Source: Daedaleopsis sinensis (Eukaryota > Basidiomycota > Agaricomycetes > Polyporales > Polyporaceae). From it: a stretch of DNA of 64,000 bases. The stretch's first letter is position 1. Each line of letters starts with the position of its first letter. Location: assembly GCA_033807695.1 (NCBI GenBank), contig CM066303.1:4464001-4528000 (forward strand). Direction: 5' to 3'. A program made the translations under genes and the position numbers. This document shows positions 12,649 through 23,763 of the stretch, one piece after another. The notes under the pieces are model-generated. The model saw only the letters and a list, made by a program, of their open reading frames with translations, searched no databases and had not been told where the DNA came from.

Positions 12649-13244
12649 CCGAGCTTGTAGAGCGTTCCGATCAGGATGCAATAAGTTGTTGGACGGCCTT
12701 GATCTTCGACAGCGTTGAATTTGCGTATCTCGGGGACACCACAGTGAGTAATTGGGAGGTAGAAGAGAAGAGATGCAAGGGGGATGAGACGAGGAAGAGA
12801 GAGAAATCCGGGTTTCACTAGACGCCGGATTCGACGCGCCTCGGGCAAGCGGACCTTGATTTCTCTAGCCAATCAGAGCGCTCACGGGTCAGCGCTCAGG
12901 CGCTCAGGCCGCACGCCGGCAGTTGAGTCCAGCCGTCGACTACGACGTCGAGAATATCGAGCGGCGGACCAAGTCATGCATGCGGCGACAATAGCGAAAG
13001 GGGTGTAAGTAAGTGTACGCGAGAACGAAGGAACTACTCACAGTAAGTTCGAGATACGTACTACTAAAACGACGTCAACTGGCACGATAATGCACAGCTG
13101 CTGTCACACCACCCATCAAGGGAGCAGAGGGAAGATAGCATAGCAGGATTACTTATACAATACATCCTAGTCCGTCGTCCACCTCGGCACATCGGCCACC
13201 TCTCAAGGGCCAGATGCTATGACGGAGGGTTCATGGCAAGCATT
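12649..13244. other. Intergenic between LRR-like gene and SOD gene
   Basis: About 600 bp hold the upstream region of the LRR-like gene and the 3' UTR of the superoxide dismutase gene. No gene, repeat or clear motif is visible. Confidence 0.5.
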
Positions 13245-14987
13245 TTACTTGCTCGCCTCGACGAAACGGCGCTCCGCCTCCTTGAAGTTGACGACATTCC
13301 AAATCGCTGTCAAATACTGAAGAGACGTCCATCAGAGGGCCATCGACAGGAAGATTGAAGATGACAAGGTACTCACATCCGCCTTCACGTTGTGGTACTG
13401 CAGGTAGAACGCATGCTCCCAGATGTCAATCCCGATGATGGGGACATGGGAGAGCAGGGGGTCCTGGTTCGCAGTCGTAACGATCTCAAGCTTCTTCGTG
13501 TCCGGGTTGTAGCCTAGCCAGCCCCATCCGGAGCCTTGGATCGCCGCGGTGACAGTGTTCATCTTCTTCTTGAACGCTGAAAGAAATGGCAAATGGTGAG
13601 TCCCAACGTTCGCTTTTAAATCGCAATCGAAGATAGTCAAGAAATGCCGGAACAGTGCCCTGTTGGCCTCGTAGCCAGCCGGCTAGGGCGCGTCTCCAAA
13701 CCGGTAACGAGACAGGAGAGCGTGAGCAGAGGCGTTCCCTATCCATCTGGCGAATTTCGCACAGACCGATGGGGGTTGTCACGACCACAATCCGACCGTT
13801 CCTCTGCGCAATCGCGATCGTGAGCGCGCATGGAACCATCCTCGCGATTATATGCAAAATTTGTAAGGGTCTAGTATCGTGACTAGCCGGTGTAGGCACG
13901 TCTTTGCCTCGGTCGAAATAAGGCAGGATACGGAGCAGGCATAGACAGAGATATGTGTTACATCGTCTGGTGACCTTTCGTATAGGCGGGTAGGTTGCTC
14001 CGATCTACCGACTACCATGTCTTTATCCAGTCGACTGCTATGGCTTATTGCGAAGTGCCGCGTAGCTAGGCCCCAATGCTCGAAATTTATGCGCAACTCG
14101 CAGTTCTTTTTCGAAACCGCATATTAGTACACTCGCAAGGTCGGGATTTTCAAATGTGCCCCACGCACACACCGCGCAGATAGTTAGAGCCTTGCGAGCT
14201 GTACTGCATATATGCGGGTTTAAGAGAGAAGTCCTAGCACGCGTTGCTTGCATACAGTCGCCTCCCAAGTACCCCATGTGGTGTCCACTCGGACAACACA
14301 TGAGGTCGGTCTCATTCCAGTCAACCTAGACACGCCGTCGTGCGCTGACGAGTTGCCCATCGGGCCACGGCGACCGACACGTCGGAGCCGATACGGCCGA
14401 CTGCCGTGCAAACTCTCCACCCCAGCTAACTCCCTCAGACGGAGTGGGAGGGCGACACCAGACCAGAGGAGCATATAGCGACACAAACAGACACAGACAA
14501 GACTGAGGAACTCACCGTCGACACTCCCAAAGTCCGCCTCGAGCGCGGTCTTGAGCGGGCCCGCCGCGACCTCGCCCCCGCCCTCGCCCTGGGGGGCAAG
14601 GTTCTTCCAGAAGAGCGAGTGGTTGATGTGCCCGCCGCCGTTGAACTTTAGCGCAGCCTGGAGTTTGATCTGCTCCTTGGGCGACGGCGCCTTGGCGTAC
14701 GCCTCCTCGGCCGTGTTCAGCCCGGTCACGTACGCCTGGTGGTGCTTGCTGTGGTGCAGTTCCATGATTTTGCCCGAGATGTGCGGCTCGAGGGCCTTGA
14801 AGCGTGCGTAGATCCGTCAGCAGTGCCAGAGAAAGAGATGCGAGGTACATACATCGTAGGAGTAGTCGAGCTTGGGAAGAGTGTGGACGCTGCGTGTGGC
14901 GAGCGAGAAGGACGCAACAGGGACAGAGCGCGTCGCAGGGCGAGCAGCGCGAGCAGCAGAGCGTGCAATAGTCGTTAGGACAGACAT
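13245..14987 (-). CDS. SOD2: Mitochondrial manganese superoxide dismutase
   Basis: Converts superoxide to oxygen and H2O2 in the mitochondrial matrix. Four exons splice to about 228 residues, the normal family length. The ATG at 14987 opens an Arg/Ala/Ser-rich targeting presequence ([20 protein letters not shown]) before [11 protein letters not shown]. Mn/Fe SOD signatures are complete: [35 protein letters not shown] and the ligand-bearing [19 protein letters not shown], then a last exon [18 protein letters not shown]. The four expected metal ligands (three His, one Asp) are present. Intron 2 (13577-14515) is 939 bp against the usual 50-60 bp, and splits the gene between SVD and AFKKK. It holds no recognised gene. 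Confidence 0.95.
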
Positions 14988-15050
14988 ATGTGCGAGTGTA
15001 GATGAGGGCAGGAACGAGATGCACTTGAACGCTACGGTCGATTGCAAGGA

Positions 15051-15058
15051 ATATATAT
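15051..15058 (-). promoter_or_regulatory. Possible TATA element of SOD2
   Basis: An ATATATAT run lies about 65 bp upstream of the SOD2 ATG, a plausible core-promoter distance. Seen in sequence only. Confidence 0.4.
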
Positions 15059-15578
15059 GGGACGCGCGCCTGCAGACGTCATCACTTTGCCATGTTATCA
15101 CGTGATCGCCATGATGACTTGTCGCTGACGACAAGTTCTCGAATCTCCACGCGCAGACCCACTCCTCTCTTTGACCTCAGGACCACTCACTTAGAACTAC
15201 GACTCGCGAGGACTCATCTTGGCGATTAAATTATCAGGTATGCTGCCCAGCACCCATGCTATAGGGGGTAATATTCGGACTTCTCCGCGAGTTGCGAGTT
15301 TTTCGAGTTAATTGCCTAATCTCCTTAATCCTCGCATCGTTGACTAACCGCTGGCTCCCTGCCATCACGCCCGGGGATATATCCCCCGCTGCTTCTAGAG
15401 ACGGGGGATATTTTCCCCTTGGTGTAGACGGCTCCCACACGCAAGTCCTTGAATACTCGGTTAAGTGTGAGCGGCCTGTACCCTCTTTCATCTTCCGGAT
15501 CCTCTAACGCATTCTTCATCTTACGCTGACACGTCTATACAGAGAGAATGCGCACAGTCCGACTAGATACATATCTAT
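15059..15578. other. Intergenic with two short palindromes
   Basis: No gene is visible. Two neighbouring inverted repeats, GGGGATATATCCCC near 15373-15386 and GGGGGATATTTTCCCC near 15403-15418, could act as hairpins or binding sites, or be chance GC-rich palindromes. Confidence 0.35.
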
Positions 15579-18393
15579 TCAGGCCTCCAGCGAAAAACCT
15601 GGTCCCGGCCGTGATAGCAAATGTCCGACATATTTGAAACATACTCGACCGTCGTAACAGACCGAACAAAGTGTTTTTTCGTCGGGAGAGAATGCTAGAT
15701 GTTCGAACTTGCGCCTGTGCTCATTGGAGAACCCGACGCACTCCTTATCCGCGACGCGATATAGCCGTATCGTCCCATCCACGAAGCCACAAGCGACATA
15801 CTGGCCGTCATGCGTGGCGGTGGTCCTTGACAGCTCGGGAAGGTCGCGATCGCCCGCAATGCAGGATGCCACTCGTTCGTCATGGTGCCCAGCCTCTTCA
15901 GAGCTGGAGATGCGGCTCTTGGGTTGAGTCGAGATGGAACGTGAGAGGAAGGGGAAGAAGGGGGACAGCGGACGCTTTGGAGTTGGTGGTAGGGAGGTGT
16001 CCGACGTGTACAATTGCAAGAGTTCCCATGAGCGTACGTCCCACACCGATGTTTGAGATCGGTTGGCCGCCGTGTAGACTACAGAGAACCGTGACCCATC
16101 ACCGGACCACGCGCATGTCATCGAGCCGTAGCGAAGGCTTCCGAGAGACTGTGATGGAATGCTGAGAGAAACATAGGGAGGAGTCGACGGGTCGGAGAAA
16201 GTCGCACTGCATAAGGTCTCCATCGCGGCATAGACCTCGATCTCCACCACATAACGGATATCGTGAGATACGACGGCTGTTGCTAACAAGCGGCTGTCTG
16301 GAGAGAGAGATATGTGGTGACTCTGTCCCGAAGCCCCATGCCATGGTAGCTGCCTCGCAATGGTATGGTCGGACAGTCGCCATACTATGACGAGGTTGTC
16401 ATGCGTGTCCCATGTGATAGTCCACCGATTATCTTGCGAGAACGAGAGGATTTTTGGGAAGGAACTATCGGTGTGACCCCAAGCTGCGAGCGTCACAGTA
16501 ATTCAGCACATGGCAGGAAGTTGGGAGTATGATGAATCACACTTACACGACTCGTCATGGACGACCTTGAGTGACCCTCGAGATGTCAAGCGAGGTATCC
16601 GCCGGCCAACAGTGCTAGCAAGTAGCCCCGCACGATTTTCGTGCATGGTGTGAGAGCTTCGGACGGACACCATGATGTCGGAAGATATGGTCTCTAAATG
16701 TTCCAGTAGGTCGTAGAATGCGGTCACTGCCGTTTCCGCTGTGCCGCGATCCTCGACAACCGGCCCATAGCCATCCCAACGCATGACACGATGGATGAAC
16801 CGTTCGGGCAGCTCAATGACATAGGTCCGGCAGCTGATAGAGACTTCGCCGATAATTTGAACTGCGCGGTCTATGACCCTGCCGTCAAGCATGGTGTACG
16901 AGCGGCCCAGTCTCAGCTCGAGTGTGCGTAGCTTCTTCAGAGCTGAGAAGTCGACCGTGGTGTACAATAGAGCTGTTGAAGTGGGCCGGGTTAACGAAGT
17001 GTTGTGACATGCACAGACTATTGTATCACTTACTGGCTCGGGAGTCTACGCTAATGAGAGCTCCTAGATGCTCTAAACAATCTTGAGTGGCCTTCAGCAG
17101 CGCACAAACCAGCTTTTCGTCCACCTCGAGAATCTAGTGTGACTGTTCAGGAAAACACCGGAATGCTCACATTCAAAGCAATGCACCCACCGTGAGTTTC
17201 CGCAGCCGTAGACATCTCAGAAGACGTTTCTGCACCCTCTTCGGCACATGTTCATTTTTCTTAAACTCGGGATATTCCAAGTAGAGCTCGCGCAAGTGCG
17301 ACAGTGCGGAGATGAACCTAAGAAGCTCAACGGGCTTGTAGAAGGTGACATCTGTGAGGCGAACGGAGTCGAGATATATCGCAGATTTGAGCAGAGCCTG
17401 AGGTCTGATATTGTAGGCGACGTCCCGGTTGTCATTGTACATGGATACGGAATCGCTTCCTAGATGCAACTTCCGACAGTTCGGGAGTAGCAAGAGTAGG
17501 GGGTGCAAGACAATCCTGAGGTACGGGTTGTACAGCTGTGAAGTGTCTGTCGCGCTGGGTTCCACCATGACCGCGATGTCGTGAACGGTGGTGGCGAGAT
17601 CCTGACGATCACCGAAGTAAGCACCGAGCGCGTAGAGATTGTGTTTGCTTGTGACCCGGATTGCCCTGAAGAGGTAGAGGTGACTGCGGATTCGCCACGA
17701 ATGGCAAGTGAGAGCGCAGGCTCTGAGCGCTTTGACGTCTCGTTGTATCTCGTCGATGATGTTCTCCTCGAGGCCGTGTGGGAGTACTCGGGGAAATGGC
17801 TGTATACGTTGCATGGTGAGACTCGAAGCACCGGAGGGCGGGATGAGTGGTGCTGAAGGTTGCATCGTCTCTGAATGCGAATGAACTTGAAGAGGTGACC
17901 GCGGGTAGAATGGAGGCCTGGGATTGGACTCGTAAGAAGACGGTAAAGAGGGATGCGTATGGTTAAGGGTGGCGTCATAGTGGACACCGGCTTGAATTTG
18001 TGATTCGTTGCGGCCCCCGTCCTCGTCATTTAGCCTGGAGTATATTTGTGTCCGGATACTATGGGAGAGCTGTTTGATACGGGAGAGTATTGAAGTAGTT
18101 CGGACTACCCCGCGCGGACGAATGCCAACTTTGGCCTCCAGAGCGGGTGACGTGCATATTACGGGCGCGGGTGGGAGATGTGAAGCTAGAGGGGGAACGG
18201 TCGAAGGAGAGCGTGAGGCATTGGTCAACGGTAGTGGACTGCCGTCGCCACCTGGCACTGGATGCGCTCGACGCAGTTCATCCATAGTAGCCTGAGGCCG
18301 CTTGTCCCTTCTTGAATCGCGTGTCAAAGAAGATGAAGCAGAATGCAGTCTGGTCGGAATTGAGTTGATTGATGTGTTGGAAAAGTGCGGCAT
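15579..18393 (-). CDS. F-box and WD40 repeat fusion protein (paralog 2)
   Basis: Exons 18393-17191, 17133-17034, 16972-16547 and 16483-15579 join in frame to about 877 residues. The N-terminal 190 residues are Ser/Pro-rich and probably disordered. The F-box-like segment (LPHGLEENIIDEIQRDVKAL, then ACALTCHSW) lies at about 200-245. A middle domain contains ALKKLRTLELRLGRSY, and the C-terminus is WD40-like (SPDSRLLATAV, YVACGFVDGTIRLYRV, FSPDEKTLCSVCYDGRV). Exon order, intron phases and domain order match the gene at 2546-5187, which has a shorter N-terminal extension. The likely role is substrate recruitment to an SCF-type ubiquitin ligase, inferred from architecture alone. Confidence 0.8.
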
Positions 18394-18965
18394 GTCAGTG
18401 ACGGTGGGGTCGAAGGCAAGGATAACCTGAGGATTGGGGGAGTCGAGGTGGTGGAGTACGTACCTGTGCTCTATATCACAGATAACACGTTCACTGACCC
18501 CATGCGATGATCAGTACATTGCATCCGCACAAGAAGCGGAAACTTATTCTCATCGCGCCTTTGAAGGAAGACTAGCTCAGAACTTAGCGCTGGCCACAAC
18601 TCGGAACTATCATCAGTGGCCCTTAGCCATTTGGCTTGACATCTAATGCTCTTGGTGCTGTGAATGTCGACACTGCCTGAGCCGTATCTCAGTCATAGCG
18701 TCCTGATTCTGGGTGGGGTTCAAGTGCGTGAGCAGCGAGCGGCGAGCTCACCGATCGGTGTGGTAACGAGGAATGCCTGCGGTTAGTCATTTGACAGTAA
18801 CACAAGAACTTTGCCGTCACACACCGGTGATAGTAGATCACGACATCATATCGCAGCTTCCAGAAGTCGAGTACATTCATACCACCCTGAGGTGCGTCCT
18901 TAAAAGGAAACTCCGGCCGAAGCAAACATGCCCCGGATGATTCCTCCTTGAGAGAACGGTACATA
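18394..18965. other. Intergenic with an orphan short frame
   Basis: Upstream of paralog 2, a minus-strand frame at 18689-18964 starts just after the WD40 gene stop and reads MYRSLKEESSGACLL and then NVLDFWKLRYDVVIYYHR. It may contain a 50-bp intron (GTGTGTGACG...CTAACCGCAG). Its start codon lies almost on the preceding stop codon, so an independent gene is doubtful; it could be a relic exon. Confidence 0.3.
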
Positions 18966-21854
18966 TCATGTCTCGATCATGGCCACCTCCTGTAATCCAA
19001 GGCTCCGCACAAACACAGTCCCGTCATGCGAGCTCGATGCTATCGTCTTGCCATCAGGCGAGAATAGCACCGACGTCACGTTGTCGTCGTGCTCGTTGTA
19101 CGTCCTCACGCACGACCCGTCCGCAGCGCTCCAGAGCCGGACGGTGTTGTCCGACGACGCGGAGGCGAGGTACTGCCCGTCGGGCGAGAACACGACGCAG
19201 TTGATCATGCTGTTGCTGTCGTGCCCGTCGAGCGAGAACACGCGCTCGCCGCTGAACGAGTCGCACACCTTCACCGTCGAGTCGCTCGAGCCGGACGCGA
19301 CGCGCTTCGAGTCTGGCGAGAACGCGACGGTCCACACGGGCCCGTTGTGCTCGTGCAGGATGACGAGGTCCTGGCCTGTCTCTGCGTTCCAGATCCTGCA
19401 GCTGCCGTCGTCGGACGCGGTGATGAGACGGCGGTTGTCTCCCGCAAATGCGGCAGAACAGAGCATGCCGCGGTCTCCGTCAAGGACGGAAAACGGCTCT
19501 CCAGCAGTGATCGTGTCCGTCCGCCAGATGAAGCATTGCTTCTCGGTCCCGCCCGTGGCCATGAGCGACCCGTCCGGCGAGAAGATAATGAAGGTTACCA
19601 CGGCGGTGTTCCGGTGTAGTATTGCGAGCTTGCTGTACGACGACGAGTCCCAGATGTGCAGCGAGCCGTCGCTACCTCCTGCGATGAGCTTTGAGCCATC
19701 TGGGGTGTAGACGAGCGAATGGATTGGTGTTCCCAGCGTAAAGCGGCGATGCTCTTGGCCGGTCCGAACGCGCCAGAGCGCGACCGTCTCGTCGTGGGAG
19801 GCCGATGCGAGGATAGAGTTGTCGCGCGAGAACGCAAGGGCAGACACGGTGTCTTCGTGAGCCAAAAGTGACTGCATAGGAGCCAAGCCGTCGCGAATGT
19901 CCCAGATGATAATCTTCGTGTCTTCGGACCCGCTCGCGGCGTACCGCCCGTCGGCGGAGTAAACGAGAGATGTGACGGAGCTCTCGTGGACCCCAGTGGC
20001 TCCGACCACGCGTTGTTTCGGCTCTCCATCCCCATCGTCCTCTCCTGTTTGGTCGGGCATGTCGACATCTTGATTAGGTGGAGGTGGTGCTGTCTCAGAG
20101 AGATGCATCGGTGGCACACCTGTCAGAACGTTGTCTGAGTAGTTGGCTGGATCTGTTACAAAGCATGAGAGATATACTACTACGGGAATGCGTGGCGATA
20201 CATACAAGGGGCGTAGTCAGGAGGAATCATCCCGCTAGCGGAGTAGTCTTGAGGATTCTCATGAGAGCGCGCACGCTTGAACACAGATTCTTCCTCTGCG
20301 GCTTCCTCATCGTCGTTTCTGCGTTTCCTGGTAAACTGATAATCCACGGATAGTGTTCCCGCTACACGTGAAAATGGCACACATTAGATGATGATCTTTC
20401 TCAGCCAGGCTAAGGATACTCACTCCCGCTTTCGTCTACTTCTATCACTGGCCGCATTTCCTCCAACGCAGCCAGAATGTCTTGGGGGATGTCTCGATCC
20501 TGTGAAGACATTTCGTCTTTGTCTTCGGAGCAGAGTGCGGAGAACTCACCTCGAAGATAGCCGTAAGGTCAAGATCGGATGCGATCGCGACCTCCGCATC
20601 GGATTGCTAAAGAACAAGGTCAAGATACCTTGACACCATAGGTACGCAATATAATGTACATACGGCAAGTATATAATCTAGCAGAGCAGTCACCGGATCA
20701 TATGTCTGCGACTATTGTCAATAGATACGTCAAATCGTACGTGTGCGACTGAACTTACTACACCGCACTCTGTACCTGACTCGAAGTCGTACGGCGAGGA
20801 GCCACGGAAATCGAGTGGCGCGTCCAGTCCAGAGTTATCCGGCCCGGGAGGAAGCTGATGTGGCCCTGCTGCGGCCTGCATTGGCTCTTTCCACCACAGG
20901 CGGCGTTTCATCTTGTAGTAGTGTACAAATAGACACTGGCTCTGGCTCGACAGATCAGAGCCTGCCGGGGGAGATCCGGAGTGATACGGTGTCTGAAATT
21001 GCTGTTGAGGTTGCTGACGTGGGAGAGGCCCGTGTCTGTAATGGCGTGCAGGGAGGATCTGATTGGATATGTTGACGGACAGCCCAACTGTCGCAAACGG
21101 CCCAAAATCGCCTGACACATGCCCTCGCTTCTTGCGGAACCCATGATCCTGGAAAGAAGCGACTGCCCAACGTGCTGTCTTCGTCGTACCGCAGATGAAA
21201 ACGATCTCGTGGTCCCTGAGGTCCAAGCCCCAGCTATCCTCCGAGTTCGCGAACTCGAGCCAGCGTTCGAAGTTGTCCTTCATGTAGGTGACAATATGTC
21301 GCCTCGAGTGTATGTCTCTGCTCAGCGCGGGGGCCTCAAGCAAGACGAAGGCTCCGGCATCCGTCATGGTCTCGAACTCAAAGCCGGCCGTTGCCGAAAC
21401 TGGCATAACACCACTTTCCAGTGCGTCAGACCGATGTTCTACGATAGAGAGCGAAAAGCACTCACCCGCCTGCACCAGCATCAGCGCCGGCTTTTATTGT
21501 CCGTATGCTCCTACTGAATACAATGCTCTGGCCTAGCCTGGCACATTCGGGGATCGAAACGTTTCTCAGGACGAATTGGGTGAAATCGGTAGGAACACCC
21601 TTCAGGCGATTGATCGGATCGTCCTGAGGCGTCATCGAGTTGAAGAGAGGGTGGAATGCCCCATCTCTGAAGTATCCCACGTCTCCTATGTCGACCTCGC
21701 GCTGGCTGATGGTACGGGTTGCGCCTGGGGGCGAGTTCGAGGAAGTGACGATAGGCTCTGGCAGAGGTGATGGTTCAGGCATCCAGAGAGGGTGCCCATA
21801 TCCGAGTGGGAACAGCTGTTCGGCGTAGATGTCCCAGGCCGTCGAAGTCGACAT
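18966..21854 (-). CDS. WD40 repeat protein with long N-terminal extension
   Basis: Six or more exons splice in frame to roughly 870 residues from the ATG at 21854 (MSTSTAWDIYAEQLFPLGYG). Exon 1 ends near 21467 and exon 2 runs from about 21411 to 20757 (FEFETMTDAGAFVLLEAPAL, VFICGTTKTARWAVASF). Short exons read YDPVTALLDYILA, QSDAEVAIASDLDLTAIFE and DRDIPQDILAALEEMRPVIE, then a basic stretch QFTRKRRNDDEE, then the large WD40 exon. Eight blades are visible, for example VTSLVYSADGRYAASGSEDT and VWTVAFSPDSKRVASGSSD. The N-terminal region recurs in many mushroom WD40 proteins but has no function I know. Its promoter and first exon are duplicated at 54708-55352. Confidence 0.85.
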
Positions 21855-22123
21855 GGTGGTCGTCTCAACTATCGTCGCGGGCCTAGTAGATATAAGTATT
21901 GTACCAATGGAGGCAGTGCATCGAAGTAGCGCAGTGAAGTCACCTCGTGTGAACCTTGTACGATAGAACCATGGCCCACACAGCCTAGAACACCTCATGG
22001 AGGGTATGAGTGTGGAAGTCCCACTAGTGCTAGCTATAATGCATCATGGTACACAGCTACTTACTAGAACTTCTAGTAGAACGGCAGTGTCACTGAAAAG
22101 TATGAGCGGACTTACAGCCGATT
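21479..22123. repeat. Source copy of a 645-bp duplicated promoter and first-exon segment
   Basis: This stretch covers about 269 bp of upstream sequence and nearly all of exon 1 of the WD40 gene. It matches 54708-55352 over its whole length at a constant offset of 33,229 bp, with no indel and one substitution noticed (CGAAACGTTT here, CGAAACATTT there). The match stops about 12 bases before the exon 1 splice donor on one side and at CAGCCGATT on the other. It lacks terminal inverted repeats, and its flanks here carry no target-site duplication, so this intact gene is the likely source. Confidence 0.9.
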
Positions 22124-22526
22124 CTATAAAGAATGGGACGTGGGGGCGTTTAAGCCACATGGCGCCCACGTGGTGCCATGTGGCTGCCATGTGCCCCGCC
22201 GAGCCTGCGAGGCCCCAGTTTAGGCGCGCCGAGCTTGCGAGGCCGCCTCCCTAAGCGCCGACCATCTCCGCCGAGCTTGCGAGGCGCTCCTTCGCTAAGT
22301 TATTAAAGTAACGAAGAAGTTCATTAGCATGTTATTAGATACTTTTATAGAGTCTAATTGCACACAAAAATAAGGCTTACTATAGCCTGTACCTAAGAAT
22401 CGCTCTTATAGTAGCTCCTGGTGAATGCCCATAGAGGGAGAGGAAAGCTGCGGAAATGTGCGCAGTCCCGAAATAACGCGCAAGGGGAGCCTGTGCCAAA
22501 ACGCGATATCACACCGTGCAAGGCCC
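22124..22526. repeat. Hairpin and short GC-rich repeats upstream of the WD40 gene
   Basis: An 11-bp perfect stem (22153-22163 pairs with 22175-22185, AGCCACATGGC / GCCATGTGGCT) encloses an 11-base loop. Three copies of CGCCGAGCYTGCGAGGC follow between about 22198 and 22290. The rest is AT-richer and non-coding. The hairpin and repeats resemble transposon end structure, but no element is delimited. Confidence 0.5.
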
Positions 22527-23125
22527 GATGGCGCAGCGTGTGATAGTCGTGTTATAGATGATACGTAGTGTTTAAGTATCCCCTTTCAGTTACTAGCCTA
22601 TTGACCCGAGGGATAGGATACCTTTCACCGGGCTGTTTGAAGGCTATCGATGCAAGCAATATTTTAACTATTACCAGCCTTTCCCCTGGTGTAGTAGCCT
22701 AGCTATTGCGACCTATCGCGTGGAGTGATAGCCTTGTTCCAGGTAAAATATATTTTAACTATTGCACAGCCGGATAGGTAGTCTATACAATGGCTATGGT
22801 ACGGCCATCACACGGTGCGATGGGTTGTCTCTTTGACTGCCTATTGACAGCCTACAACCCGCCTATCACTTGGCTCAATAGCTTTGGTATAGTGAGTGGA
22901 AAGGTTACCTGTACAACGACTATTCCCCGCATCCATTGGCTTGCCATACTTTACCTATAACGCGGCTATTTGCCTTGGAATTAGTCTGCCTTTCCCACCG
23001 TGTGATAGCCTTGTAATGGATGTGTTATAGATAAACTAGTCACTAGGGCGATAGGTAAGTAATCAGTAAGTTATGGTTAAACACTACGTATCATCTATAA
23101 CACGACTATCACACGCTGCGCCATC
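22527..23125. mobile_element. 599-bp non-autonomous inverted-repeat element, copy 1
   Basis: The element begins GATGGCGCAGCGTGTGATAG and ends with its inverse complement; the terminal inverted repeats are identical for 49 bp. It has no coding capacity. Copy 2 (47924-48522) has the same length, same orientation and, by reading, the same sequence, so transposition or duplication is recent. The interior contains many short motifs such as GATAGCC and CTATTG. No clear target-site duplication borders it. The 17 bases to the left (CACACCGTGCAAGGCCC) reappear inverted just right of copy 2, so the true inverted repeat may be about 66 bp. Confidence 0.85.
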
Positions 23126-23763
23126 CTAGGGTTGTGCTACTAGTACTGTACCGTACCGTATTGCTATTGTACCGTATCATTCTCCCGAGCAGATCAGTAT
23201 CTTGCATATACAAACTCAGAGACCAACGCAGTAAGGCGCGCCGAGGTTATATCGGGCAATGCGATTACGCTAAATCCCTCCTGGAAGGGACGGCGCGCAA
23301 TATTAACCTCCCTGACACCGTAGTAGTACGTACGCGAGGTTGAAGAACATGCAATGCGATATTACTTAGACACTTCTCCGCTACACCACACCATGCCGCA
23401 AGGTGAACGGACCACGCGGAATCGCGCGACATCTGCCCTGGACGCACCGCGCTAAACATGATTTAAGAACCGAACGACGAGGAACCGCGCGACATCGCGT
23501 CAGACCACATCAAACCAGACAAGACGGCGCCAAACCGGGCCCCTCTCTATCGAACTGGACGGAACATGGCGAGACCGAACCACGCGAAACCGCGCGACAT
23601 CAGGCCAAACGAGATCAAACCGGACAGGACGACGCGCGCGGAACATGACAAGACCGGACCGCGCTACATCGCGTTGGACGAGGCGCCTGTCAGCTGCACG
23701 GTGCATAACATGATAGATTCTTTGCAGATATAGTAGCGTATTCGTATGAGAGCGCGAAGTCTT
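23126..23763. other. Degenerate repeat region, no gene
   Basis: From about 23400 to 23680 the sequence is built from imperfect repeats of words such as ACCGCGCGACATC, CAAACCGGACA and GAACATG. Open frames here are low complexity and biased to a few residues. It resembles decayed satellite or transposon sequence. Confidence 0.5.

Noticed and set aside
18968..19710. Plus-strand frame of 243 codons opposite the WD40 exon
   Set aside because: Complement of regularly repeating WD40 codons; no domain of its own.
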